This document shows positions 12,420 to 25,900 of a DNA stretch of 64,000 nt, piece by piece. Below the pieces are notes generated by a model. It was not told where the DNA came from and made no database searches. It saw only the letters and a list, made by a program, of their open reading frames with translations. Each line of letters begins with the position of its first letter. Position 1 is the stretch's first letter. The translations under genes were made by a program, and so were the position numbers. This DNA is from Dryomyza anilis (taxonomy: Eukaryota; Arthropoda; Insecta; Diptera; Dryomyzidae): the NCBI GenBank assembly GCA_951804985.1, contig OX638132.1, positions 13,869,529-13,933,528 of the forward strand. Direction: 5' to 3'.

Positions 12420-14869
12420 CTGCAGTAAATACAAAAATTATTTATTATTCATGAACAACAATAATCACATTATCTACTAAATCAAGTAGTTTTTTCTGCA
12501 AAGTGGTTACGCCAGAGCCACCACATACGTTTGCAATGTGAGACAAACACAGAGTCACTACACTACATCGTTGTGTCTACATGTGAATCGCACACTACAC
12601 GCGAACGGCGAACGACGAACCGGCCGAAGCGCAATAGGCGAGTGCCTACGAATGCATGTCGTTCGTTTGGCTGGTTCGTTCGTTCGTAACTTTATTGTGT
12701 TCATCATTTGAACGAATGTTTGTTGGCAGCCGCCAGTCAGACCAGACCACTATGTTACATAAATTCGTATCAATAAATTGTAAAAATTCAAAAATACCTA
12801 ATAGCTATGAAGCAAAATAATTTTACTATACTCGACATGCTAAACATTTGCACATTGAGCTATGCAAATAAAATGTTAATCACAGTATTTGTATTTAATA
12901 GTCAAATTCACCATCGATTCACTCGGAATGTAACATATACAAATTTAATAGAAAAAATTTGCGTTTTTACGTATCGCAGATAGCTTATCTGTGAAGATGA
13001 TAATTTGAAGTTTGCAAATTGTTGTCTTTCAAATGAAACCAATTGTACGTATGTTATTATATTTATACATAAGAGTACAAATTGTTCAAATTTAAATTCA
13101 ATTTATTCGAAAAAGTAAAGTAAAGTATTTTATTGAGTCTTTTAGCACTTCTAAATTGTACATTGTAAAAGTTTTAAAAGACTCAATAAAATATTTTACT
13201 TTTATTCGAAAAATATTTCGAAATTATCTGTATCCTCATAAAATTATAGTTTAATCGAATTTGAATTTGTTTTTAATTTTTTATCAATTACAGTGTGTGC
13301 ACAATTGACAAAAATGTTCGATAACCGAAATGAAAGTTACGAATTCCTATGGATTTTAGCATTCTAAAAATAATAGTGATTTCAGTTTTTTTTCCTACAC
13401 GTCCTGTTTCAAGGATATTAGACAAAAACCATCTTTTTATGCATTCTACGGTCTGTTAAGCTTTGAATACAAAGTCACACTTATTTTTGTTAGGTCTAAC
13501 ACATGCACTCGATGGGTGGGTATCACGTATTATAAGAATTTCTAAATAAGTTTAACAGTTCCTGATATTTGAGTCGGAAAGCACCAATTTTTGTGTTAAA
13601 AAATGCACCTTTTTGAGTATATATTTCAAGGTATTCAGGTGCGAATCATTGTTACCATATTAAAAGGTGTGATTTTCCTCTTGTTTTTGTGTTTTTATTT
13701 GAAAAAATTAGTAAATTATTAACTGCAAAATATGTAGCAAATTTAGTACTTCGAAATTAGATATCTTAAAGTGTAAGGATAACAAAAAAATTTAATATTC
13801 CTAAAAATTTAGAAAATACAGATTAATTTTGCTTAAACACGTATTTAAACATATATAAAAAGTTTACATGGCCGTATATCTGTTTTCTGTTTTTCAAACG
13901 AATTCAAATCGTAGAATTCAAAGCAAACGGATTGAATTCATTAAAAAACAAATTTTTGTTATGAGACATCGAATTCAAAACAGTTTGTTTACAAATTTTA
14001 TATGAAATTCGATTGGAATTCGATCGAAATCCGGAACATGGCCAATAGGTTTACTTCTGATTTTCATTTAAATTCCGTGGGTGTTTAAAATTGAAGCGTT
14101 CTAAACGCTGCCAAGATACATTTATTTGATTTTTTTTTAATTTTAATATTAAGCGAAATATGAAATACTAAAAAAATTGTCAGTTAAAAAGTAATTTGCG
14201 ATTAAAATTGACTATAGTGAAATATTGCATTTGACTTTATGTTTTGGTGCTTTGTTTGATATTTTAAAATAAATACATCTGATATTATCGATCAAGAAAT
14301 GCTAAGCATTGCGCATTTATACAAATACATATACATTGCAAAAACTACATATCAACTAATTTTATCGTTCTTTTTTACAATTTTTAAAACTTGAAATTGC
14401 AAATATTTTAATGTACGACAAAAATTAATTGTCAAATAAATATTTAAATTTTGCAGTATTTTTGATAATTGATCTGACACAAACACACACTCTGGATGAC
14501 TTGGACTGGCAGGCAGGTAGGTAGGCAACACCTGGCTTGCCATGCCATATAGAAGAAGAAGAAGTTGACGCTGCCATGTAACCAGAATCAGAATCAAGTG
14601 TAGACAGAAAACAAAGCAAACATGCAGCATTAGTCGGTATCGGCTGCACGAAATAGCTGAATTGTGGTGCAAGCCACAAGCGAGCGCCGCTCGACGACTT
14701 ATGTCGCTCTTAAGAAGATGGGCATCGGTACTTTGTAGCTGGCCAAGGCCACAATGTTGGCATGGCAAGGCAACGGTGCTGCAGCTTCGAGAAGAATTGC
14801 AAGATATAGAAAATTGTATTAATTTTGTTTTGTGAACAACACATTTGAAGTAAAACACTTAAAACTTAC
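12420..14869. other. Presumed 5' UTR intron of the ZMYND8-like gene
   Basis: AT-rich apart from two GC-richer islands: 12540-12720 (CpG-rich, with GAAC/GTTC inverted repeats) and 14470-14860. Both could be alternative promoters or noncoding exons. It also contains the hairpin 13111-13204. No protein-coding exon is convincing. Confidence 0.45.
13111..13204. repeat. Perfect-core hairpin (inverted repeat)
   Basis: Arms 13111-13144 and 13175-13204 share a 16-base core, TATTTTATTGAGTCTT, around a 30-base loop. They resemble the two ends of a small foldback element. Confidence 0.8.
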
Positions 14870-15250
14870 CTGCGAATTTAATGGATTGTTTCAGACGACG
14901 ACGCACCCACGTTTACACGCGAGTGTGTGTAAATATCTCTCTTTTTCTTTTAGTTAAAATACACAAAATCAGTGGAAAAATAATAAAATATTTAAATGCG
15001 GCGGCGAATCACTCGACATTTCTTTTTTTTTCTTTTTCTTTCAATAATTTCACTTGCAATTTAAACACAGCCAGCATCGAAATTTTCAATTCCCAATAAT
15101 TGCATAAATCGCAGAAATGATTATATTTTAGTTTTCTTCAAGTTTTATTAAATAGTTTTGTGTTTTTTACTACGCAAATCTTATTTCAATAATTTGCAGG
15201 GAATTCGTTGTTTGTCTTCTCAGCAAGAGGAGGCAAAGCAGAGTAGCCAC
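14870..15250 (-). other. Probable 5' noncoding exon and promoter region of the ZMYND8-like gene
   Basis: On the minus strand a perfect donor, CAG|GTAAGT, ends an exon at 14870 and pairs logically with the acceptor at 12420. The sequence upstream of the donor (14870 to about 15250) is less AT-rich than its surroundings and has no long ORF. The transcription start cannot be placed; the upper coordinate is only an estimate. This is an inference from splice signals and position. Confidence 0.4.
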
Positions 15251-15439
15251 AATTGCCAGATCTGCAGGAAAAGGGATTTTTTTTTCATTTTCAGACTTTG
15301 AGCGATGTGGAATTTCTCACACCAAAAAAAAAATATCATATGAGGGATTTTACACATCAAATCAAGAGAAAAGTGGGAATTTTATATTTTTGGAAGAAAT
15401 TTTTGAAAGTTAAAGAAAAATCTCACTATTTGGTTTTTA

Positions 15440-15686
15440 GGGTGTGTGCGAGTTCGACTAAATTGCTGACTAAATCTAAAATAAATTGTATGGATTTTCA
15501 TTCGATCACCATTCGGTAACCGGTAATTGTTAAAGTCCCCAATAAATTGATTATTATATGTCTGTTTGCTGTCTTCCAATTTAGTTCAATTTAGTTTTCC
15601 CGAAAATTTGCTAAATTGAAAAGTAAACGCTGCATTACCGACAAAATTTAGTTTAGTCAGCAAGTTAGTCGAACTCGCACATACCC
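15440..15686. mobile_element. PIF/Harbinger-like MITE (TIR GGGTGTGTGCGA, TSD TTA), intact
   Basis: 247 bp with long inverted ends beginning GGGTGTGTGCGAGTTCGACT, flanked on both sides by TTA (15437-15439 and 15687-15689). A 3-bp TTA target duplication with GC-starting TIRs is typical of PIF/Harbinger elements. No ORF. Confidence 0.75.
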
Positions 15687-15756
15687 TTAATATAGTTTAA
15701 ACCGTAAAAAAACAAATTGCACACTTTATATAGCAAATACAAACATTTATAATACA

Positions 15757-16003
15757 AAAAAAAAATGCCACTTCAATCAGAAGTTTCGTACGCCAGAAAA
15801 AAAACTACCCCGCCATTAAAAATCACCCCTTGCAACGAAAACGGTTATTTTTAGAAAACCATATAAATCAAGAAATAAAGAATATTTTTCGAAGTATACA
15901 CCCCAAATTACAATTTCCTATCAATTATCTATCTAGTTTTTAGTCAGAGAATAATATGGCTGAACTGGATAGAAAAACTTGCGAATTACTGGCTATTTTC
16001 TTG
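15757..16003. repeat. Dispersed repeat copy 1 (also at 41868-42102)
   Basis: About 240 bases shared with the bam intron: AATGCCACTTCAATCAGAA at the left, AAAACCATATAAATC and TAGTTTTTAGTCAGAGAAT in the middle. No ORF; family unknown. Confidence 0.65.
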
Positions 16004-16229
16004 TGGAGTTGTGATGGAAAATTTTTTGAAGTATCACAGTATTTTAACGTTTTTTTTTTTTTAATTATAAAAAATGGTATATGGCATCATGCTGACTGAA
16101 TAACTTTTCGTTAGTAGCGTGTATTAAAATAATTTAAAATTGATAAAATTCACAATAAGAGTTTGTCAAAATTTTACCATCTATACAAAATTGGTATTTC
16201 TGTCATCCTATTTTGATTGCTTGTAAAAT

Positions 16230-16475
16230 TGGCGAATTGAAGAAGTAATCACTGCATTACCGACAAATTTAGTTGTGGCTTTGTATGTCAATTTGTCTAA
16301 ATTGATGACTTTTCTTTAGATATCCATACGGTAACCGACAATTGTTTAAGTCCGTAAACAATTGATTATTATACGTATGTCCAATTTACTTTTGCTCGAA
16401 AATTTGGCAAATTGTATAATAAACACTGCATTACCTACAAGATTAGTTTTCAAATTGAGACAAACTCGCAGAAAC
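16230..16475. mobile_element. Degenerate copy of the same MITE family
   Basis: Keeps ACTGCATTACCGACAAATTTAG, CGGTAACCGACAATTGTTTA and a degraded right end, but not the GGGTGTG terminus. Confidence 0.4.
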
Positions 16476-16977
16476 AAAATTGTTTAATCAGTTTCAATTA
16501 AAGGCTTCCGGATTGAATGATATTTTTCTATTTGAAAAATCGAATTATGGAATATCACAAAATAGGTAACTGTAACTATTATTTCAGCAAATCAGATATC
16601 TCTTAATAAATTGTTAATAATAAAAAAAAAACAAACAAATATAATAAGTATTGTATATGTATTTTGTGATTTTTTATTATTTTCAAGATAAATAGCAAAT
16701 TTATTTTGTGTTATGTGTTTTACAAAAAATACAATTTGATGTAGTAGAACATTATATGAAGGGAATAACTTAACGACAATTTTGACCATTTCTCTTCTGT
16801 TTAATTTTAAGAATATCATTATTGAACAAATTCACATGCCTGATGTACGATTTTAAATTTACAAAACTTTACAAAAAAAAAAATACAAGAAAATTGTGTA
16901 TGTGGTGTTTGAAAATTACCATTTTTTTTTTTTAAATTTAATTTATAGTATATGTATTTGTATGTTATGTTGTAAAA

Positions 16978-19900
16978 CTAATTGGCATGCTGCTGATTTA
17001 CTGCTGCGACGCTTTCAACGAGTTGAGCTCTAAATTTTTCCGCCAGCTCCACCTTCTTGAAGCGCACCGCCAACTTTTCCAGTTCGCCGTCTGCCGTTTC
17101 GGCATAATTCATGCCTGCCCACACGAAGCTCTTTGGATTATTGTTCATGTTGCTGAATGTAAACTCGGCACCGATGCGGAAATTCAGCACCAACTTGAGA
17201 ATCTGTTCACGTCGCATAACCATGCGGTACGTCTTCCGGCCTGGATGCAGCAGCAGCTTAAACTCGCCCACACCTTTTGAAACAGATTTTTTTTTATAAC
17301 AAAAAATGTGCGAAAATACAAAAATAAATACCTCGCTCCTTCCACTCTTTGTTGGTACCGTCCCAGCGGAAGAGCGTCGCACGTTCACCAAACAATTTGG
17401 TCTCCTCCTCCTCGCCGGTGCTGACCACAATTTCACTGGGTAGCGCAATAATTGGCTCATAGTGCGGGTCATAGTTCTCGTCGTTGGCATCATCCTCGGC
17501 GCTCTTGTGCGAGTCATTAACGGCGCTGCTGTCTTTCTGTGTGTTGGTCAGCGAGCTATCGTTGCTTGGCTTCTGGAAGCTAGAAAATGCATTGGTGTTT
17601 TTGAGGCCGATAAAGCCGCCAGGGCCTGGTTTATCCGCAGCGGACTGCTGCGCAGCCTTTGCTGCCAGACTGGCAAAATCGTTGCCGCCCGCACGCGCCG
17701 ACAAATCCGCAAAAGGCGAAGAGGCTGCAACGTCGTCTTTTTTGGCGCTATCGAAAATCGAACTGCTGCCGCCAAATATCGATGTCTGTGGGGCTGTGGC
17801 GTTGTTTGTTTGCGCCGTTAAATTAAAGCCCGAAAAGTTCGATGAGCTGCCAAAGAGCGAATTGCCCGTGCCATTTCCAGCGCTCTTTGTCGAATTAGAG
17901 GAGCCAAAGATGGACTTGCTTGTGTCAAGGGTAGCATTGCCAAAGATACTTGGCGTAGCGCCAAAAACTGCCTTGCCGCCAAATAGCGGAGCGCCTGTAT
18001 TTGCGCCGACAGTGCTGTTGCCCAACGTACTGCCGCCGAAAATCGATTGTGATTTATCTGACGTCGTGTTGGATGCTTCAAGGGTAGTGTTTGATGTTTT
18101 GTTTGCGCCGCCAAAAATTGAAGGAGCTTGACCAAAAATGGGTTTCTTATCTAACAAAAAATAATTGAAAAAGAGACAAAAATATTACTATCTAAAATAT
18201 AGCGACAAATTAAAATATTCATATATACCTGTGGCGCCACCAAACAGGGAACCGCCCGATGTTGCACCACCGCCAAATACGAAACCTGCTGATGTCGCTG
18301 GTTTATTTTCATCCTGCTGCTGCTGTGACGGTTGTGCGGTGCTGTTGAGCGCTGCCGTGAACGAAAATGTTGTATTTGCGGACGTTGCAGTCTTGTCAGC
18401 GATTGGTGCACCGCCAAATGTTGTCGAATTAGCGCCACCAAAGTTCGCGAATATACTGTCGTTCTTTTGTGTTGCGGTGCCTGTTGGTGCGGGTGAGGTG
18501 GCGTTGGCGGAAACAGCAGTCACAGGCGCCAATGTGCTTTCTTTGAGTAAGGAACGATTCAGCGATTTGTTCAACGTCAAAGCGGGCAACTCCATGGGCA
18601 GCTTCTGACACGCATCCTCCTCTATGTTGACAAAAGTTTCGTTGTTTGGCTGCTGCGCTGCATAAACAAAGTTGTCTGAGTCACAGCCGCGACAACCGAC
18701 ACAACTGGTTTTGTATTCAAAGAACTCGTAGGGCAACTTAAGTTCGTCTGCTGTTTTCTTGTCCGCATCAGAGATGTTTACGGTAGCAACATTTGTAGCA
18801 GCGCTAGTAGCTGCTGCGGTTGATGTTGTTGTCGGTGTCGTTGTAGTGCTTGACGATGGTGACACTTCGATGGCCACTGCTGTGCCCGCCAAAGCGCTTT
18901 TAACAGCTGCCATAAATGCTTCAGAAATGCTATTGTTCTTGAAACGCAACGAAAACTGATGCAACTCCATTTCACCCTCGCTGAAATCATTCACCACAAA
19001 CAGCCATGATTTGTCATCCTTGCGTTTGTATTCGACCTCGTCGTTGAGCGCATGATTAAGACAAATTTTAAGAATCTGTTCACGTCGCATCACAACGCGT
19101 AGCTTCTTGTTGAGCTTGTGACGCAGTATTTTAACATCACCCAGACCGCGCTCCTTCCATTCGCCGTCGACGAATCGATACAGTTTGGCGCGATGCACAT
19201 ACAAGACGTCCTCGTCTTCCTCGCCAGTTTTAACGATAATCTAATAATAATATTAATATATATATAAGAGTGGAATTTTTTTCAATTAATATTGAAAGTG
19301 CAAAGTTTTACGATATTTTTAACGATGTTATGAACCAATTATAGTTAGAAGAAGGTATACAAATCGATTGAAAACAAAAAATTAAAATTAATAATAAATA
19401 AATCCAAATAAATGAAGAAAATAGTATACGAAGAAATTAATATATGATTCGAAAAATTAAGAATTAAATATGTTGGCATCGCCAAAATTTGAAATTATTC
19501 GCAAACGATTGGCAACGCGTGCGCTATCCAATCAGAACGCACGTTCTAAATTATTCTGTTTTGGGGTTACATTCGTTGCTATTATTGCGGTTTTGATAAT
19601 GGCTTTCAGCGTTCAATGATCACAGTATGCCTTGGGCCATTGTCTTATTGAAAAATATAATTAGCGGGTAACCCCTATTTATATGGACAGAATCTTACAA
19701 ATGTATAACTGATAAAAACCATATTTCCAACTCCGGAAGCTGCCATACACCCCTATATCATGATGCCATGTCGTCGGTGAATAGCATTGATTAATCCAAG
19801 CACTTGTTCACGGTGCAGGTTTGCAAAATGTAGTTCTTTATTAATTGAACTTATTCGTTTTTGAGTGCCGTTCTTAAAAAATTTCCATGTTTCAGAATGA

Positions 19901-22900
19901 ATTGTAGACTTACTCACTGATTTCTCCGACGTTTCAACTATTTCGTCATATATATTTGAGCTACTTACTCGCGGACATTTCCGCAAAACATTTACAACCG
20001 TTCGTTCATCTATATTGTTTAATATGCGTGGACAATCAGTTATTTTCTGTGGAGCTTTAAAATTGTCACGTTTAAAGTAGAATACAGTAACAATTATTTA
20101 TAACAAAGGCATGACCCGGTGAATGAGAATATTTCAATGACTATACTTTGTCACGAAAATACCAGAATACGGCTATAAGAATCAGTATTGAATCACTGAA
20201 GTGATCTATCTATCAATTCGCGTGCAACATATTAATTGTACTGTTATTTGTATTTTTTTCAAACATTTTTCGGTTGCCAATTTGAACCGTACTAAATTAT
20301 TTTCTATTACTTAACGTTTTTAAGAAAATTACAATCGACATTTTAGACCTTTTTCAAAAACTGTTTTCCACATAACAAAGATAAATTATACACGAATGCT
20401 TTAAAGACTTACCTTATCGGGCAGCGGAATAACAGGTGTAAAATACGTATTATTCTCCTCCTCCAAATGCTGCTCACTATCATCCGCATCCTCCGCAGCA
20501 GCATCAGCATCGCCACCGCCCAACTTCAGCGAACTTTTTCCGGGACTCTTTGGTTTCAGTGACAAATCGAATGGTGATGCACCCTCACTGAATGAACTAG
20601 GCATTGCAGGCGCATCCAAAGCCTTCGATTGCATAGAAAACGAAAAAGTTGGCTTCGAAATCGAAGAGTTCAATGTGGTAGATGTAGCCGAGGGTGGCGT
20701 AAATTGGAATGATTTGGATGCATCAGAATTCGCAACACTTAGTAGACCGCCAAAGAGTGGTTTTGCGGTGTCTGTAGAGGATGTTGTTGCGGGCTTAGTG
20801 CCGAAACTAAATCCTGTCGTAGTAGATGTGGGTGCAGCAGCAGCAGTGGCGGCTGTGCCAAAACCAAAGCTGAATTTTTGTGTGGGATCTGAAAGCGCTA
20901 AAATGTTGCTATTGGCAGCCGATTCCTTCTTAGGCACCGTATCATCTTTGGGCGCATCGCATGCTGTGCAATAAATGGCATCAGCTGCATTTGAAAGGTA
21001 ACAGCCTTCGCAAGTCCAGGCGCCAGCTTTTGGCTTGAATTTATCACCAAAACCGGCAACAGGCGTTGCTGCCGTTGCAGTTGAGGCGACCGTTGTGCTC
21101 TTAGTAGTTGTTACAGTCGCTTTAGCCGTAGTGGTAGCTGTTGCGGCGGCCGGTGCACTGCTGTTAAAGCCAAATACCATTGCTGCTTTAGCTGTGGTAT
21201 TAGGTGCAGAAGGCGCGGCTGCATTTGTGCCAAAACCAAACGTAAACTTATTGGCGCTGGTAGTGCTGAGCACGGAGACTGGTTCCTTTTTGGGCACTGT
21301 GTCATCCTTGGGCGCGTCGCAGGCCAAACAGTACAACTTATCCGCTGCATTTGATGTATAGCAACCCTCACATGACCAAGAGCCTGCCTTCGGTTTGAAG
21401 GCATCGCCAAAACCTTTAGGTGCTGCTGACTTTGAAGTTTTTTCATTTTCTTTGGTAGCCACTTTCGCTGCCTCCTCTTTTTGTTTGGCCTCCTGCTTTT
21501 TGGCATTGCCCTCCTCGGCGGCTGCAGACATTTTTGTCTGCGCCGCGCACACAGCCTCATGGAAGCGCTTGCAAATGTCGGCAGTCTTAAAGCGCACCGT
21601 CAACATCTCCGTGATCAGTTCATTCTCCGAGTAATCCTGCCCGGCCCAAGTGAGCGCCGTCTGCGAATTCTTGGCGTACTTGAACTCAGTGTCTTTGTAG
21701 AGTCGCTGATTGCAGCAAAGCTTGTGTATCTGCTCGCGTCGCATTACCAGGCGCACAGCGTTCACATCGTCGCGCTGCTGTAACAACTTAATGATGCCTA
21801 GGCCGCGCTCCTTCCACTCGCCCGCTTCTTTATCGAAGCGCAGCAGCTTGGCGCGATGCTCAAAGAGCACGGTTTCGTTCTCCTCGCCCGTGGTGACTTC
21901 GATGAGATCGGGCAGCGCAATAACCGGATTAAATTGCGCTGTGGGCACGTATTCCTCCTCCGTGTCAGAGACGTTGGACTTGTTGAGTGTGGTGTCTGCA
22001 GCAGCGGCGGCTGTAGCGGCAAAGCTGCTGCTCAAGTTGGCGGTGCTGAAGGGCGATGGCTGTGTTGATTTCAAGTTGCTAAATATGTTGGCAAACGGCG
22101 ATGCGTTGGCCGGTGCATTCGCTGTAGTGGCTGCTGCTGCTGCCGACTGTTTTTCAAAGCTGAAGTTAGCAAAAGGTGATGCAGCGGTATTGGCAGCGTT
22201 CGCGGTTGCGGTAGTTTTAGGCTGTGCTGCTGCTGTTGTTGGTGCGCCAAAAAGTGACTTTGACACTGTTATTGTGCCTGGCGACTGTGTTGGCATTGTT
22301 GCCGCTGCTGCTATTGGTCCCACTGCACTGCCCGGCTTTATCAACGAAGAGCCACCAGCTACCTCGGCGCCCTTATGTGCTGGCGTGCTGGTGACAAAGG
22401 TATTCAATGCACTGCTCTTTGCCAAGCCAAACTGCAGCGGCTGCTTGGTGCCGCTGGCAGGTGGCTGTTCGATTTTAGGTGGCAGCATCTTTTCCTCCTT
22501 CTTTTCCAAAGCGACTGCCTCCTTTTGTGCCTGCTTGAAGGCGGCACTAAACTGCTTCGCTGTCTCCGCTAACTTGAAGCGCACAAAGAACGTCTCTGAC
22601 TTGAGCTGCTCATCGGCAAAATCATTGGCAACCCAAATGTGTCCCTTTGTTTCATTCTTGGGCTGCGTCAGCTGCAGCTCGGCGCCAATTTTGTGATTAG
22701 CGCAGATTTTATGCGTCTGATCGCGACGCATTAGAATGCGCGACGAACCCTGTTTATTCTTTAGAATTTTTATGTCGCCAATGCCGCGCTCCTTCCAGTC
22801 CTTGTCGCAGTGACGATAGAGTTTGGCGCGATGACAGAACATCACCTGCTCGTCCTCCTCGCCGGTGCGCACCTCAATCTCGTCGGGCAGCGGTATGATG

Positions 22901-25900
22901 GGCTGGAAGTCGGGTCGCGGATCGTATTCAACTTCGGCATCGTTGCCGCTCTTATTGTGTTCGCTTACGACGCTCTCAATTGTTTTGTTCATGGATTCAT
23001 CGGCAGCTGCTGCTGCTGCGGTCTTCGCGGCCTCTGCAATTTGTGACTTGAAGCTAAAAGTGCTGGGTGAAACAGCGGTGACGGCGGTAATTGCGCCAAA
23101 GCTGGGCTTAGTGCTACTCATGTTGGTGTTGCCAGCGCCAAAGTTGGTTGCGCTTGCATTGCTTGTTGGTGGCTTGGAGGCGGCGGCAGGGCTGCCAAAG
23201 CCGGCAAAGTTGCCGCTGCTGCCAAAGCCACTGAAAACAGCTTCGTTGGCAGGCGGCGCAACGCTGGCACTGGACTTTAAGTGATGCGACGGTATGGTGA
23301 CGCTTAGCGTGGGCTGCTGTGATTGCAGCGGTGCGCTGTTTGGCTGTGGCAACGGATCCGAACTGGTGATGACCACATTAGCGGGCGGCCCCTTCTCCAC
23401 AGGCTGATTGTTGTGCGCCTTGTTGAATTGAATCAAAGTATTGGTGGCGGGAGCGTTTAGCGCTGGCAGCGACGTTAGAGGTGTCGACAGCTGCGGCATA
23501 ATGCCCGCAAATGGCGAAGCTGTTTGCGGTGGCTGTAGTGGTTGTTGCTGCTGTTGTTGTGTTATTGGCAAAAGTGCTTGAGGCTGTTGTTGTTGTTGCT
23601 GCTGCTGCTGCGACAGCAAACCATACAGATTAGGAGCATTGCGCTGCTGCTCTGTAGGTGCCGGCGGCAATAGCGGCGTCGTCTGCGCCATATTATAATT
23701 CATGCCAGGGCCAGCAGCGGCAGCGCCGCCATCCATGTAGGGCATCGGCTGTGGCATAGCATTGCGGTGCGCCATGGCTGCTGCGGCAGCACCCTGCGGT
23801 GTCATCATATACTGCGGAGAATAGTAGTTTAACGGATAATTGGCATTATACATGGGGCTGTTGTAGGCAGCGGCAGCAGCCGCGGCGGCCGCTGCAGCAG
23901 CATTTTGTTGCAACTGCAGCGCGCTGTTGGGCGTGTTAATGCGATGTTGTTGTTGGTGCTGCTGTTGTGACGCATAGTAATTATTTTGAGACGTCGTCTG
24001 CGGCGACTGCTGATACATCTGGCTTTGCAGCACATCCTCAAAGGTGTACAGTTCCTCGAGCACATCATGCGCGGCAACATCTTCATCGCGCGATGGCGGA
24101 TTCGAACTGGAGATGCGCGTTTTGCGCAGAGTCTCCTGCAGATTGTTGACCTGCTCCTTGATAGCTGTCATCTCCTTGTGCATGGATAGCACTTCCGGCT
24201 TGAGGTTGTCGACGATTTCCTCCTTGACCGACGTTAACATATTGGCCATTTGCTTGACAAGATTCTCCAGCTCTAGAATGCGTGGTGAGGAGATTTGAGC
24301 GGCGGCAGCTGCAGCGGCTGCATCACGACGTGAACGATTATTGCTCGCGACGACTACAGGCAGCACAGAATTATCGGAGAAAAAGTCCGCCTCGGCGTCC
24401 TCATAGGTGCTAGAATTATTATGCACACCGCTGGGACTGGTATAGTGTGGACTGTCATTGCCATACTTGTTCAACGACTGCTGCACGCGCTTCAGCTCCG
24501 ACTGTATAATCGAGTTGAGCGGATGATTTGGATCTGTATGCGTGTTCTTCAGCAGCTGTAATGTTTGATTTAGACAATCGCTGGCACGATCCATATACAT
24601 GCGCTTGGTTTTCTTTGGCGTTTTGTTGGCCTCGTCCATCTTGCGATAGGCCTCCGCCTGTAGATAGGTGGCAAAGGGCAGCTGAATGCCGGCCAATTCA
24701 TCGATAAGTTCCTCGTACTCGGCCTTTTTGAAGAAACGCGATGCCAAGAAGGAGACGGCATCCTCTGCGGCTGTGGACAGCTCTCTTTCAACGGCAGAGC
24801 TGTTGGCTTTGGCATATTTAAAATATTTTCTAAAGGGCTCCAAGACACCCTTATTATTCATTTTAAGCATATTGAGTCCGTACTTATAGATGTTCTCTGC
24901 TCTGGCTTCCAGATAGGCCTTCTCCACTGGCTTTACAATATCCTGGGCGCGCGTTACAAAAATCTGTCCTAGCTTAAAGACGATAATCATGTCAATTTTG
25001 GGTCCATTGATGCCGCGCACAGCTTCGATGCCAAACTGAAGATTGGCGCGCAGTTCGGCCAAATTGTCATTGCTTAGGTTTTTGTAGACCTTTAATAATA
25101 GTTGTAAAAAATATAATAAAAAAAAATCATTTAAATTTCTGTAAAAAAATAATTAATCATTTTATAATATCTGACGTCATAAATATTTTTTTTAAAGTCT
25201 TTTGTAAGTGGAATTTGTTATAAATAGCTTTTTCAAATTCATTTTTGTAACGGTTCAGTAAATCTCAAACCAAAATAAAGATTGATTGAGGTTTCGTCTG
25301 TTTTCTTGATCCTGGCTAAAATCAAGATCGATATCTACTAAAAAAAGTAAATGCAATCCTGAAAACACACGAAAATGTTGTATTTCCAATACTTTGTTAC
25401 CTACATTTTAGATTTCGTCGCAACTAAAATAAACTGAGTAAAAAATATATCGAATTTAAAACGTTGTCAATGTTACGCAGAGGAAATCAAAAACCAAAGG
25501 AAACTTAATTTTAAATATCCACACCTTATCGACAATGAATAACTCCAATGCAAACACAGTTTCCTTCGTTATTTTCTATTTCTTCCGACTGAGTTTTACA
25601 CATAACAAAAAAATATATCAAGTTGTTGACAAAATTCCACAGATATCCATAAAGATATCAACTGGAAAAAATTAATTGAAGAACCTGTGCGAAAAATGCT
25701 ACTATTTTTCAATTTGCGAATAAAGATAAAGCAGTTTGTATAAACCGTTGCGCTATTTGCACTATTTTATCGACATTAGCAACAATTTAGTCAATTAATT
25801 TACAATTTATTTACACCGGTCTTTGAAAAGGTTTAGAAGAAAAATGAATAAATTTGTAAATCACTACTTTGTTATCAACAATTTATCGACATATACCATA

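Larger units (their letters stand above)
15687..16977. other. Intergenic space between the ZMYND8-like 5' end and the Nup358 3' end
   Basis: Holds the dispersed repeat 15757-16003 and the degenerate MITE 16230-16475. The remainder includes the Nup358 3' UTR side (TTTATT, a reverse poly(A) signal, at about 16699). No further gene seen. Confidence 0.5.

Noticed and set aside
14352..14858. 168-residue minus-strand ORF
   Set aside because: No recognisable domain. It overlaps a GC-richer island next to the inferred 5' noncoding exon and looks like chance openness.
20675..23284. Long plus-strand ORFs opposite Nup358 exon 4
   Set aside because: Shadows of a compositionally biased coding exon, with no domain of their own.
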